A stretch of 64,000 nucleotides of DNA from Actinoallomurus iriomotensis. GTDB taxonomy: Bacteria > Actinomycetota > Actinomycetes > Streptosporangiales > Streptosporangiaceae. A program made the position numbers and the translations under genes. The first letter of the stretch is position 1. The number at the start of each line of letters is the position of its first letter. The notes under the pieces were generated by a model. The model searched no databases, was not told the origin of the DNA, and saw only the letters and a program-made list of their open reading frames with translations. Shown here in pieces: positions 22,821 to 30,608 of the stretch. The stretch covers positions 831,898-895,897 of the forward strand of contig NZ_BSTJ01000001.1 in assembly GCF_030269445.1 (NCBI RefSeq). Reading direction: 5' to 3'.

Positions 22821-25169
22821 TCAGAGGGACAGGGCGGCCAGAGCGGCGTTGACGATCGAGCCCGGCAGCAGGTCGTGCAGTTCGTACAGCTCCGGGATCG
22901 AGCCCGACTGGCCGAACTCGTCGACGCCGAGGGGCACGCACGGCACGCCGAGGGCCGAGCCGAGCCAGGCCATGGCGTGCGAGGCGGCGTCGTGCACGGT
23001 GACGATGGGCGTCCGGTTCGGGAACGCCGCCCGCAGCACGCCCGCCTGGGACGGGGTCGTCGCGGTCCGTACGCCCTGGCGGAGCGTGCGCCGCCAGGCC
23101 GAGTACAGCCGGTCCGGCGAGGTCACGTCGACGACGTTCGCGGCGACGCCCTCCTCCTCCAGTTCGCGGGCGGCGGCGAGCACCTCCGGCAGCACGGCTC
23201 CGGTGGCGGCCAGGGTGACCGAGGGACCGGCCACGTCCGACTCGCGCAGCGGATACGCCCCGGCGAGGACCTGCCGCCGCAGGACCGCGTCGCCGAGCCG
23301 GGCCCGTGCCTCCTCGAACGGCGTCTGGTCCAGCGGCCGGGTGGTCAGCCGGAAGTAGTACGCGCCCTCTTCGGCCGGCACCGCCGTCGGCGTCTCTCCC
23401 GGTCCGGCGGCGATCCGGCCGAGGGCGTCGCACAGCAGCCAGTCCAGCGCGGTGGCGAAGGCCGGCTCGACGTAGGTGACGTTCGGCAGCTCCAGGCCGA
23501 TCGAGGCGGTGATGCTCGACTGGTGCGCGCCGCCCTCGGGGGCGAGCGACACCCCGGACGGCGTTCCGGCGACGACGAACCGGGCGCCGGAGTAGACGCC
23601 GTAGATGAAGGCGTCCAAACCGCGGCACACGAACGGGTCGTAGACGGTGCCGACCGGCAGGAGCGGACGTCCGTGCAGGTCACCGGAGAGACCGAGCTGG
23701 CCGAGCAGCAGGAACAGGTTCATCTCGGAGATGCCCAGCTCGATGTGCTGGCCCTGCGGTCCCTCGGTCCATCTCAGCAGCGGGTCGGGACTCCACGCGC
23801 GCTGCTCGGCGGGCGCGAAGACGCCCATGCGGTTGATGAAGCCGGCCAGGTTCGTGGAGGTCGCCACGTCCGGCGCGGTCGTGACGAGGTACGGCGCGAG
23901 CCTCTCGTCCCGCGACAGGTCCACGAGGATCTTGCCGAAGGAGTCCTGGGTGGAGACCGGGCGCGTGGTGCGCAGGCCGGTCGCGGTGGGCACGGTCACG
24001 TCGAGCGCGACGCTCGCCGGTGGCCGCCGCAGCGCCTCGCGCCGCTGGTTGCACAGGATGCCGGCGGGCGTGGCCGGGTCGAACCGGTCCCAGTCCCCGG
24101 AGAGCCCCATGCCGTCGCGCAGCGTGGCGATCTGCTCGGCGGTGAGCAGGGCCGAGTGGTTGCGCGGGTTGCCGGCGATCGGCAGGCCGTGTCCCTTGAC
24201 CGTGTAGGCGAACACCACGCTGGGCCGGTCGGTGACGGCGTCGCACTGCGCGTACGCCTCCAGCATCGCCACCAGGTCGTGGCCGCCGAGGTCCTGGACG
24301 AGCCGGGCGAGCTCGTCGTCGGGCAGGCCGGCCACGGCCTCGCCGACCTCGGCGGGCGCGCCGTCGAGGAACACCTCACGCAGCTTCGGGCCGGTCAGCC
24401 CGAACAGCGCCTGGTACTGCTCGTTGGACATCAGGTCGATCCAGCCGCGTACGGACGCGGGGGCCTCGCGCAGCCGCCGCCCGTACTTGACCTCGACGAC
24501 GTGCCAGCCGGCCGCCTCGAACTGGCCGCGCCACTGCGCGATCCGCACGCCCGGCACGACCCGGTCCAGCGACTGGCGGTTGAAGTCGACGAGCCACATG
24601 ACGTTGCCGAGGCCCTGCGTCGCCGGGTCGGCGATGGCCTCCCAGACGTTGCCCTCGTCCAGTTCGGCGTCGCCGAGCAGGGCGACGAACCGCGGCGGTC
24701 GCGGCCGGTCGCCGCCCCAGTGCGCGTCGACGTAGCGGCGCACCGCGGCGGCGAACAGTGGCGCCGCCGCGCCGAGCCCGACCGAGCCGGTGGAGAAGTC
24801 CACGTCGTCGGGGTCCTTGGTACGGCTCGGGTAGGACTGGAGCCCGCCGCGGGCCCGCAGCGTGGTGAGGTAGGAGCGGTCGAGGTCGCCGAGCAGGTAC
24901 TTGATCGCGTGGAACACCGGCGAGGCGTGCGGTTTGACGCTGACGCGGTCCTCGGCCCGCAGGTACGCGAACCAGAGGGCGGTCATCGCCGTCACCAGCG
25001 AGGCGCTGGAGGCCTGGTGGCCGCCCACCTTGATGCCGTCGCCGGTCCGGCGCTCGCGGTTGGCTGCGTCGACGATGCGCACCGCGAGCCACAGCACCCG
25101 CCGCTGGATCTCGTCCAGGACGTCCAGGTCCACGCCTGCGATCGCGCTCTCGTCCACCTCGACACTCAT
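22821..25169 (-). CDS. Transketolase / pyruvate dehydrogenase E1 (AceE)-like enzyme
   Basis: 782 residues of the thiamine-diphosphate-dependent transketolase superfamily, laid out as in homodimeric AceE. The N-terminal domain contains HQASSASLVTAMTALWF, the active-site HAIKYLLG and the ThDP/Mg motif GDAELDEGNVWEA with a distal Asn in VDFNRQS. The pyrimidine-binding domain has the catalytic Glu in GISEMNLF, and a C-terminal TK domain follows. It likely decarboxylates a 2-oxo acid or transfers a two-carbon unit. No E2 or E3 gene is adjacent, so it stands alone. ATG at 25169 follows AAAGGGG. Assignment beyond the superfamily is uncertain. Confidence 0.85.
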   Translation of the reverse strand: MSVEVDESAIAGVDLDVLDEIQRRVLWLAVRIVDAANRERRTGDGIKVGGHQASSASLVTAMTALWFAYLRAEDRVSVKPHASPVFHAIKYLLGDLDRSYLTTLRARGGLQSYPSRTKDPDDVDFSTGSVGLGAAAPLFAAAVRRYVDAHWGGDRPRPPRFVALLGDAELDEGNVWEAIADPATQGLGNVMWLVDFNRQSLDRVVPGVRIAQWRGQFEAAGWHVVEVKYGRRLREAPASVRGWIDLMSNEQYQALFGLTGPKLREVFLDGAPAEVGEAVAGLPDDELARLVQDLGGHDLVAMLEAYAQCDAVTDRPSVVFAYTVKGHGLPIAGNPRNHSALLTAEQIATLRDGMGLSGDWDRFDPATPAGILCNQRREALRRPPASVALDVTVPTATGLRTTRPVSTQDSFGKILVDLSRDERLAPYLVTTAPDVATSTNLAGFINRMGVFAPAEQRAWSPDPLLRWTEGPQGQHIELGISEMNLFLLLGQLGLSGDLHGRPLLPVGTVYDPFVCRGLDAFIYGVYSGARFVVAGTPSGVSLAPEGGAHQSSITASIGLELPNVTYVEPAFATALDWLLCDALGRIAAGPGETPTAVPAEEGAYYFRLTTRPLDQTPFEEARARLGDAVLRRQVLAGAYPLRESDVAGPSVTLAATGAVLPEVLAAARELEEEGVAANVVDVTSPDRLYSAWRRTLRQGVRTATTPSQAGVLRAAFPNRTPIVTVHDAASHAMAWLGSALGVPCVPLGVDEFGQSGSIPELYELHDLLPGSIVNAALAALSL

Positions 25170-25487
25170 CGATGCCCCTTTCGGGCGCGGCCCGGTATGA
25201 CTGATATGCCGTATATCGCCCGAGAGGAGGGTAAAGGACGACCGCGCTTCCGTGGAGCCCTCCGCGTCCCGCAGGGCGATGCCTGGCGACTGTTCCGCCT
25301 TCTGCCCCGGATACGGACATCCAGAACGGCCGACGTGTGGCATATGCATCAGAGGAAGTGGCGGACGCGCGCTTAGGATGCACTGGCCCCGGGCGGGCGG
25401 CTCCGGGGCCTGCCCGCCTGGGTCCGTGGCGTCGGGGGCGGCATGCGCGCACGTTCGTGCTCGCATGCCGCCACACCTCGATACCGT
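25170..25487. promoter_or_regulatory. Divergent promoter region, no gene seen
   Basis: 318 bases between the divergent AceE-like and HipA-like genes. It holds an imperfect 15-bp palindrome (GATATGCCGTATATC, 25203-25217) in locally AT-rich sequence some 35 bases upstream of the enzyme start, which could be an operator or -10 region. No other structure was seen. Confidence 0.4.
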
Positions 25488-26318
25488 ATGCCCGTGCTGT
25501 CCAACGTCACCGCCATCCGCTACGTGACGCCGCTGCGCGAGGGCGGGTCGCTGCCCGCGATCGTGGAGGCCGACGACCTCGGCACGTACGTCGTGAAGTT
25601 CCACGGCGCCGGCCAGGGCCGCAAGGCCCTGATCGCCGAGGTCATCGCCGGCGAGCTCGCACGGCGGCTCGGCCTGCGGATCCCCGACATCGTCACCGTC
25701 GACCTCGACCCGGTGATCGGGCGGCACGAGCCCGACCCGGACGTGCAGGACCTGCTCAAGGCGAGCCCGGGCCGCAACCTCGGCATCGACTACCTGCCCG
25801 GCTCGCTCGGCTTCGACCCGCTCGCCTGGTCCCCCGACCCCGGCTTCGCCGCCTCGGTGCTGTGGTTCGACGCGTTCATCGGCAACGTCGACCGCAGCTG
25901 GCGCAACCCGAACCTCCTCGTCTGGCACGGCGACGTCTGGCTCATCGACCATGGGGCGAGCCTGTACTTCCACCACGCGTGGGCGAGCGCGGACCGGCTC
26001 ACCGCCAAGCCGTACGACGCGAGCGACCACGTCCTCACCACGTTCGTCGACGACGAGGCACTCGGTTCGGCCGGCCGCGAGCTCGCCCCGCGGATCACCG
26101 ACGACCTGCTGCGTGCGGTGGTGGACCTGGTGCCGGTCGAATGGCTGGAGGACGAGCCGGGTTTCGCCTCCCCCGCCGACGTCGCGGCGGCCTACGTGAC
26201 GCATCTGCGCGCCCGCGCCGCCGACCCCTCGGTGTGGCTGCCCGAGGTCGGACCCGTCCAGCCCCCGCGCCCACCGGCCCCACGGGGCACGGCACGTCGG
26301 GGGTGGCTGCGCTCATGA
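25488..26318 (+). CDS. HipA-like kinase-domain protein
   Basis: 276 residues resembling the HipA_2 family (HipA-like kinase fold without the HipA N-terminal domain). After an N-terminal strand region (VVKFHGAGQGRKALIAEVIAGELA, with the nucleotide-binding Lys) come WFDAFIGNVDRSWRNPNLL, the family equivalent of the catalytic D-x-x-x-x-N loop, and VWLIDHGASLYFHH, the Mg-binding Asp. True HipA phosphorylates a tRNA synthetase and causes persistence; the role of this branch is unknown. Its stop overlaps the next ATG (ATGA) and that partner, DUF3037, is the usual companion of this family. Confidence 0.85.
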   Translation: MPVLSNVTAIRYVTPLREGGSLPAIVEADDLGTYVVKFHGAGQGRKALIAEVIAGELARRLGLRIPDIVTVDLDPVIGRHEPDPDVQDLLKASPGRNLGIDYLPGSLGFDPLAWSPDPGFAASVLWFDAFIGNVDRSWRNPNLLVWHGDVWLIDHGASLYFHHAWASADRLTAKPYDASDHVLTTFVDDEALGSAGRELAPRITDDLLRAVVDLVPVEWLEDEPGFASPADVAAAYVTHLRARAADPSVWLPEVGPVQPPRPPAPRGTARRGWLRS

Positions 26319-26689
26319 ACGTCTTCGAGTACGCCGCGCTCCGCGTGGTCCCCCGGGTCGAGCGCGGCGAGAGCATGAACGTCGGCGTGATCGTCTACTG
26401 CCAGGCCCGCGACTTCCTCGGCTGCCGCGTGCACATCGACGCCACCCGGCTCCGCGCGCTCGACCCCGACCTGGACCTGGACGGCGTACGCGCCGCGCTG
26501 ACCGCGGTCGAGTGCACCTGCGGCGGCGGCCCGCACGCCGGCCAGGCCGGCGACGAGCCGCTCGGCAGCCGGTTCCGCTGGCTGACCGCGCCGCGGAGCA
26601 CCATCGTCCAGACCGGCCCGGTCCACGCCGGCCTGACCGGCGACCCCGCCGCCGAACTGGACCGCCTCCTGGACGCCCTGGTCCGCTGA
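26315..26689 (+). CDS. DUF3037-family protein
   Basis: 124 residues: FEYAALRVVPRVERGESMNVGVIVYC at the N-terminus is the DUF3037 signature (cited here in part), followed by CTCGGG and a C-terminal helix. It is translationally coupled to the HipA-like kinase gene by a four-base overlap. The pair HipA-like plus DUF3037 recurs in many bacteria, so the second protein probably regulates or presents substrates to the kinase. No biochemical role is established. Confidence 0.88.
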   Translation: MNVFEYAALRVVPRVERGESMNVGVIVYCQARDFLGCRVHIDATRLRALDPDLDLDGVRAALTAVECTCGGGPHAGQAGDEPLGSRFRWLTAPRSTIVQTGPVHAGLTGDPAAELDRLLDALVR

Positions 26690-26701
26690 CGCACGCCCGC
26701 G

Positions 26702-26974
26702 ATGACCGACGACGACCTGACGATCGAACTCACGCGTGATCAGGCACTCCTGCTCTCCGACTGGCTCGACCGCGTGATCGGCACCGCGGAGTTCGACGGC
26801 CTGGTGAACCAGGATCGGGCGGTCTGGTCACCGATTCACCGGATCGCCGGGACGCTGGACGGATCGCTGACGGAGATCTTCATACCCGGCTACGGCGCCC
26901 GCCTGGCCGCCGCCCGCGAGCGGCTGCTCGACGAGATCGGCGAGTGCGGACTGCCATCGGCGGACGACGACTAG
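26702..26974 (+). CDS. Small conserved actinobacterial protein of unknown function
   Basis: 90 residues, acidic: LTIELTRDQALLLSDWLDRVIG, then AVWSPIHRIAGTLD and a C-terminal helix. I recognise the pattern as a widespread small actinomycete protein without known function. It follows DUF3037 by 12 bases on the same strand and may belong to that operon. Its stop codon TAG lies within CGACTAGCCC, the 10-bp target site of the transposon that follows. Before insertion the gene overlapped its convergent neighbour (now 30602-31192) at CTAG. Confidence 0.75.
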   Translation: MTDDDLTIELTRDQALLLSDWLDRVIGTAEFDGLVNQDRAVWSPIHRIAGTLDGSLTEIFIPGYGARLAAARERLLDEIGECGLPSADDD

Positions 26975-26977
26975 CCC
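26968..26977. repeat. Target-site duplication, left copy
   Basis: CGACTAGCCC directly before the left end of the composite transposon; the identical 10 bases follow its right end at 30599-30608. Ten base pairs fits IS4-family elements of the IS4/IS231/ISH8 kind. Confidence 0.9.
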
Positions 26978-28479
26978 CAAGGCCGTGTAGTTAAGCGGTT
27001 GTAGCGATGTCAAGGGTCTGTCGGTGTCAGGATCTCGACGCTCACGGTGGCTTTGTAGCTGGTCCGGTCGATGTTCGAGCCTCTGGCCTGGTATTTGGAG
27101 ATGGCGCGTTTGACGATCCGGGGACAGACCCGCAACCGCCGCGCGGGCATCAGGTTGGCCAGGACGTGGCGGCCGATGGTGCCCACCAGATCGATGGCCG
27201 TGTCGGCGATGACGCCTGAGGCTTGGACGAGTTGGTCGCGGGCGGTGTGCCAGGCGATGGTGAAGCTGGCCCGGTCCGGATCTGTCCCGGGCCGGGTGAT
27301 CACCGCGTCAGTGATGGCGGTGCGCAGCAGTTGGTAGATCACCAGCAGGGCGTAGACCTCCTGCTCGACCCCGACTGGTGTCCGGGCTCGCAGCACTCGA
27401 CCGCCCAGGATGGAGGATTTCAGCTCCAGGTAGGCGGTCTCGATCTCCCACCGTTCGTGGTAGAGCCGGATCAACTCGGCGGCGGGGTAGGCGTGTGGGT
27501 CGAGCAGGGTGGTGGTCAGCCGGTAGAGGCCGGTGCGGCGGCCGGCGCTGGTGGCGATGGTGATCTCGCACTCGATGACGCGTACCCGCAGGCCGCTCAG
27601 GATCGAGAGGTAGGAGCCGTCGGGGTAGCGGGCCAGGACGGGCATGGTGCGGCCGTTTTTCAGGCGTACCAGCAGATCCGCGCTGGTGGCGGCGATCTGG
27701 GCCAGGAGCTTGGCGGCGCCGAAGTTGCGGTCGGCCAGCAGGATCATGCCCGCCCGCAGGCTGCGTAGCAGGCGAGGCGTGTAGGTGGTTTCCCCGCTCG
27801 TGGTCGGGCCGAAGACTGCGTCGAGCAGCGTGCGGGTGCCGCAGGCCAGCAGCGCGACCAGTCGGATCTGGGGGTAGCCGGTGCCACCGTGGTTGCCGCG
27901 TTGCTTGGTGAACCGGGCCAGCAGCCTGGGGTTGTCGGGAATGGTCAGGGTGGTGCCGTCGATCGCGCAGACCAGCAGCCCGCGCCACCACGTTCCGTGT
28001 TGCCCGAGGATGGCCGCTGGCCCACGGAGCAGGTCGAACAACCACCGCAGCGGTGCTGCCCCGACACGGTGGCGTGCTTGGCCCAGCCCGCCAGCGCTGG
28101 GAGTGGCGCAGGCCAGGCCGGTCAACCCGGCAGTGAGTTTGCGCCATACCCCCAGGTAACCGACCTCGGGGAACAGGCAGGCGGCCAATACCAGGTAAAC
28201 CACGACCCGGGAGGGCAGATCCCGCAGGCGGGACTGGGTGGTCTTGGTCGCGGTCAGGGCCTCATCGACCATCTCGAAGGACAGGTGCTGGGTGAGTTCA
28301 CCGAGGTGGCCAGGGGCGTATCGACCCCCGGCCACGGCGATGGTGCGGGTGATGACAGACTTGGTATCCAACGGAGTTTCTGCTTCTGGTGATCTTGGTC
28401 GACACCGTTCTAGCAGGAACTCCGTTGCCTATTTCACCGGGCTGGACATCACCGCGCACCACCAAACTTCACGGCCTTG
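26978..28479 (-). mobile_element. Insertion sequence, IS4 family (complete)
   Basis: 1,502 bp. The terminal inverted repeats are CAAGGCCGTGTAGTT at the left and, read inward from the right end, CAAGGCCGTGAAGTT (14 of 15 match). It contains one transposase gene. The base sequence just outside its right end (28480 onward) does not repeat the left flank, so this IS did not insert at this place by itself. Confidence 0.88.
27010..28371 (-). CDS. IS4-family DDE transposase
   Basis: 453 residues, full length. An N-terminal IS4-type domain is followed by an RNase H-like DDE domain: CAIDGTTLTIPD (first Asp), MILLADRNFGAAKLL (second Asp) and YHERWEIETAYLELK, which is an exact Y-(2)-R-(3)-E-(6)-K signature with the catalytic Glu. 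No frameshift or internal stop, so it could be active. Composition is slightly less GC-rich in third positions than the surrounding genes. The last 21 codons lie inside the 95-bp end that is duplicated at 30504-30598. Confidence 0.95.
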   Translation of the reverse strand: MDTKSVITRTIAVAGGRYAPGHLGELTQHLSFEMVDEALTATKTTQSRLRDLPSRVVVYLVLAACLFPEVGYLGVWRKLTAGLTGLACATPSAGGLGQARHRVGAAPLRWLFDLLRGPAAILGQHGTWWRGLLVCAIDGTTLTIPDNPRLLARFTKQRGNHGGTGYPQIRLVALLACGTRTLLDAVFGPTTSGETTYTPRLLRSLRAGMILLADRNFGAAKLLAQIAATSADLLVRLKNGRTMPVLARYPDGSYLSILSGLRVRVIECEITIATSAGRRTGLYRLTTTLLDPHAYPAAELIRLYHERWEIETAYLELKSSILGGRVLRARTPVGVEQEVYALLVIYQLLRTAITDAVITRPGTDPDRASFTIAWHTARDQLVQASGVIADTAIDLVGTIGRHVLANLMPARRLRVCPRIVKRAISKYQARGSNIDRTSYKATVSVEILTPTDP

Positions 28480-28482
28480 AGG

Positions 28483-29604
28483 CTAGCGGTGGTCGCGGAA
28501 GAACGCCTGGACGTCCGGGACGAGCAGGTCCGGAACCTCCAGTGCGGCGAAGTGGCCGCCCCGGTCGAACTCCGACCACCGCGTCACCCGGTGCTGCCGC
28601 TCGACCAGGCCCCGCACGGCGGGCACCAGCTCGTGCGGGAACACCGCCACCCCGAGGGGTGGGTCGAACGTCATCGGCGCGCCTCGCACGGCCAACGACT
28701 CGTAGTAGATCCGTGCGGACGAGTTCGCGGTGCCGGTCAGCCAGTACAGCATCACGTTGGTCAGCAACAGGTCGTCGCTGACCGTGCTGGTCGGGTCCGT
28801 CCACTCGGCGAACTTCTCCGCGATCCACGCCAGCTGCCCGACCGGTGAGTCGGTCAGTCCGTAGGCGAGGGTCTGTGGGCGGGTGGCCTGCTGGCGGAAG
28901 TACCCCGCCGGCTGGGCCATGTACGTGCGCATCGCGTCCACCCGCGCCTGGTCGGTGTCGCTGAGCGGGACGTCGATGTCCTTGGGCGGTGGTGCCACGA
29001 GGAAGTTCACGTGCACGCCCACCACGTGCTCCGGGTCCTGGTTGGCCAGGGCGCGGGAGATGATCGAACCCCAGTCGCCGCCCTGCGCGCCGTACCGGTC
29101 GTAGCCCAGGCGCCGCATCAGCACGGCGAAGGCGGCGGCGACGCGTCGGACGTCCCAGCCGGTGTCCTTGGTGGGGCCGGAGAACCCGAACCCTGGGATG
29201 GCGGGGATGACCACGTCGAACGCGTCCGCCGGGTCGCCGCCGTGCGCACGCGGGTCGGTGAGCGGGCCGACGCAGTCCAGGAACTCCAGGACCGAACCGG
29301 GCCAGCCGTGGATCAGCAGCAGCGGCAACGCGTTCGGTTCCGGGGAACGAACGTGGATGAAGTAGATGCTCTGGCCGTCGATCTCCGTGGTGAACTGCGG
29401 CAACGCGTTGAGACGCGCTTCGTGCGCACGCCAGTCGTAGCCGGTCCGCCAGTACTCGGCGAGCTTCTGGACGCGGTCCAGCGGCACGCCGTAGGCGGTG
29501 CCCACTCCGTCGAGTTGGTCGGGCCACCGGGTTCGGCCGATCCGGTCGTGCAGGTCGGCCAGGTCAGCGTCGGGGATGTCGATACGGAACGGAACAATCG
29601 TCAT
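28483..29604 (-). CDS. Epoxide hydrolase (alpha/beta hydrolase with EHN domain), transposon cargo
   Basis: 373 residues. An EHN N-terminal domain (FRIDIPDADLADLHDRIGRTRWPD) is followed by an alpha/beta hydrolase core with oxyanion HGWPGS (about 97-102), nucleophile Asp in GGDWGS (about 176) and the catalytic His in GGHFAALE (about 353). Such enzymes open epoxides to diols through an ester intermediate; they also include juvenile-hormone-type and detoxifying members. The stop is three bases from the IS end, and the start is divergent from the AsnC/Lrp remnant, which was probably its regulator. All catalytic residues are present, so it looks functional. Confidence 0.92.
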   Translation of the reverse strand: MTIVPFRIDIPDADLADLHDRIGRTRWPDQLDGVGTAYGVPLDRVQKLAEYWRTGYDWRAHEARLNALPQFTTEIDGQSIYFIHVRSPEPNALPLLLIHGWPGSVLEFLDCVGPLTDPRAHGGDPADAFDVVIPAIPGFGFSGPTKDTGWDVRRVAAAFAVLMRRLGYDRYGAQGGDWGSIISRALANQDPEHVVGVHVNFLVAPPPKDIDVPLSDTDQARVDAMRTYMAQPAGYFRQQATRPQTLAYGLTDSPVGQLAWIAEKFAEWTDPTSTVSDDLLLTNVMLYWLTGTANSSARIYYESLAVRGAPMTFDPPLGVAVFPHELVPAVRGLVERQHRVTRWSEFDRGGHFAALEVPDLLVPDVQAFFRDHR

Positions 29605-29674
29605 ACGACGATCCTAGGTTCGTGATCAACGTGATAATCCTGCGCCGGATACCGTCAGTAGTTAGTCACCGCTG

Positions 29675-30421
29675 GTGGATACCGTCGCGCTCGATGACGT
29701 CGACCGGGGCTTGGTGCACGCACTGCAGATCGACGGCCGCGCGCCCCTGCGGACGATCGCGGCGGTCATCGGGGTCTCGGAGAACACGGTCGCCCGGCGG
29801 TACCAGCGGCTCAGATCAGCGGGGATGCTGCGCGTGGTCGGCGCGGTCAACGGCGCCCGACTGGGCTACACGCCGTGGACGATCCGGCTGCGCTGCACGC
29901 CGGTCGCGGCCGGCGCGGTCGCGGCGGCCCTGGCCGAACGCCCGGACACGTCGTGGGTGTACCTGCTGTCCGGCGGGACGGAGATCTCCTGCAACACCCA
30001 GGCCCGATCCACCGGTGAGCGGGACAGTCTGCTGCTGGCCAAACTCCCCGCACCCGACGCGTCACGTCGGTGTCGGCGCATTCGCTGCTGCGCGCGTTCA
30101 CCTCACCCACCGACTGGGTCGGGCTGCACTGGCTGAGCGACAACCAGGCCGCCGCCCTGCGGCCGGACCCGCCGGTCGCCGACAACGGCCCGATCGAGCT
30201 GGACACCGGCGACGAAACACTGCTGGAGGCGTTGGCCCGGGACGGGCGGATGGGGTACGCGGAGCTGGCGACGATCACCGGCTGGTCGGACTCGACGGTC
30301 AAACGGCGGATGGACCACCTGCGCCGCAACGGGATCCTCACGTACATGGTGGACATCCCGTCCGCGACGCTCGGGCTGCCGGTGGAGGCGCGGCTGTGGA
30401 TGCGGGTCCGGCCCGCGGCCT
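29675..30421 (+). pseudogene. AsnC/Lrp-family regulator with two HTH domains, frameshifted and truncated
   Basis: The first frame (GTG at 29675) encodes an AsnC-type HTH (ALQIDGRAPLRTIAAVIGVS) and the start of the effector domain, then runs out of family character after LLLAKLP. The homologous reading resumes in another frame with VTSVSAHSLLRAF and includes a second HTH (LLEALARDGRMGYAELATIT). One extra C in the run at 30046-30049 would restore the frame. The C-terminal domain is cut near RLWMRVRP (about 30420), where foreign sequence begins. Full-length relatives have about 320 residues and two tandem Lrp modules. It is divergent from the epoxide hydrolase gene and so was probably its regulator. 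Confidence 0.8.
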
Positions 30422-30503
30422 GGATCACCGCCCGGGTACGTGTCCGCTGCTCCGGCGCGACCAACCCCGCGAGCAGCGCCTGGCGGGCGCCGGTCAGGCC
30501 ACA
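30422..30503 (-). pseudogene. Fragment of an MFS transporter gene
   Basis: On the minus strand this 82-bp scrap reads GARQALLAGLVAPEQRTRTR followed by AVIQAA. This is the cytoplasmic loop and adjoining helix typical of actinomycete MFS exporters (LVxPExRxRxRA, then a helix). It is joined to the AsnC/Lrp remnant on one side and to the 95-bp IS end on the other. It must come from a gene into which a second IS copy had once inserted. Confidence 0.6.
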
Positions 30504-30598
30504 ATCGACCGGACCAGCTACAAAGCCACCGTGAGCGTCGAGATCCTGACACCGACAGACCCTTGACATCGCTACAACCGCTTAACTACACGGCCTTG
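30504..30598. repeat. 95-bp inverted copy of the IS left end
   Basis: Exactly the reverse complement of 26978-27072, including the terminal CAAGGCCGTG and the last codons of the transposase gene. Identity stops abruptly inward of 30504. It provides the right-hand transposase recognition site of the composite element. Confidence 0.95.
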
Positions 30599-30608
30599 CG
30601 ACTAGCCC
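30599..30608. repeat. Target-site duplication, right copy
   Basis: CGACTAGCCC, identical to 26968-26977. It contains the stop codon (read on the minus strand) of the membrane-protein gene at 30602-31192. Confidence 0.9.

Larger units (their letters stand above)
26978..30598. mobile_element. Composite IS4-family transposon carrying an epoxide hydrolase
   Basis: 3,621 bp bounded by 95-bp perfect inverted repeats (26978-27072 and 30504-30598) and by a 10-bp direct repeat outside them. The left part is a complete IS (26978-28479). The right boundary is only the inverted left-end fragment of a second copy. Between them are an intact epoxide hydrolase gene, a broken AsnC/Lrp regulator and a scrap of an MFS gene. 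The target duplication flanks the whole unit and not the single IS, so both outer left ends were used together in one transposition. Confidence 0.9.

Noticed and set aside
26978-28479. The IS as an independent insertion at this site
   Set aside because: The bases after its right end do not repeat the left flank; only the composite 26978-30598 has matching 10-bp flanks.
30070-30534. A separate small regulator gene starting at the ATG-like MSAHSLL
   Set aside because: Its start is the middle of the AsnC/Lrp effector domain. It is the continuation of the frameshifted gene at 29675, and its end is foreign MFS antisense and IS sequence.
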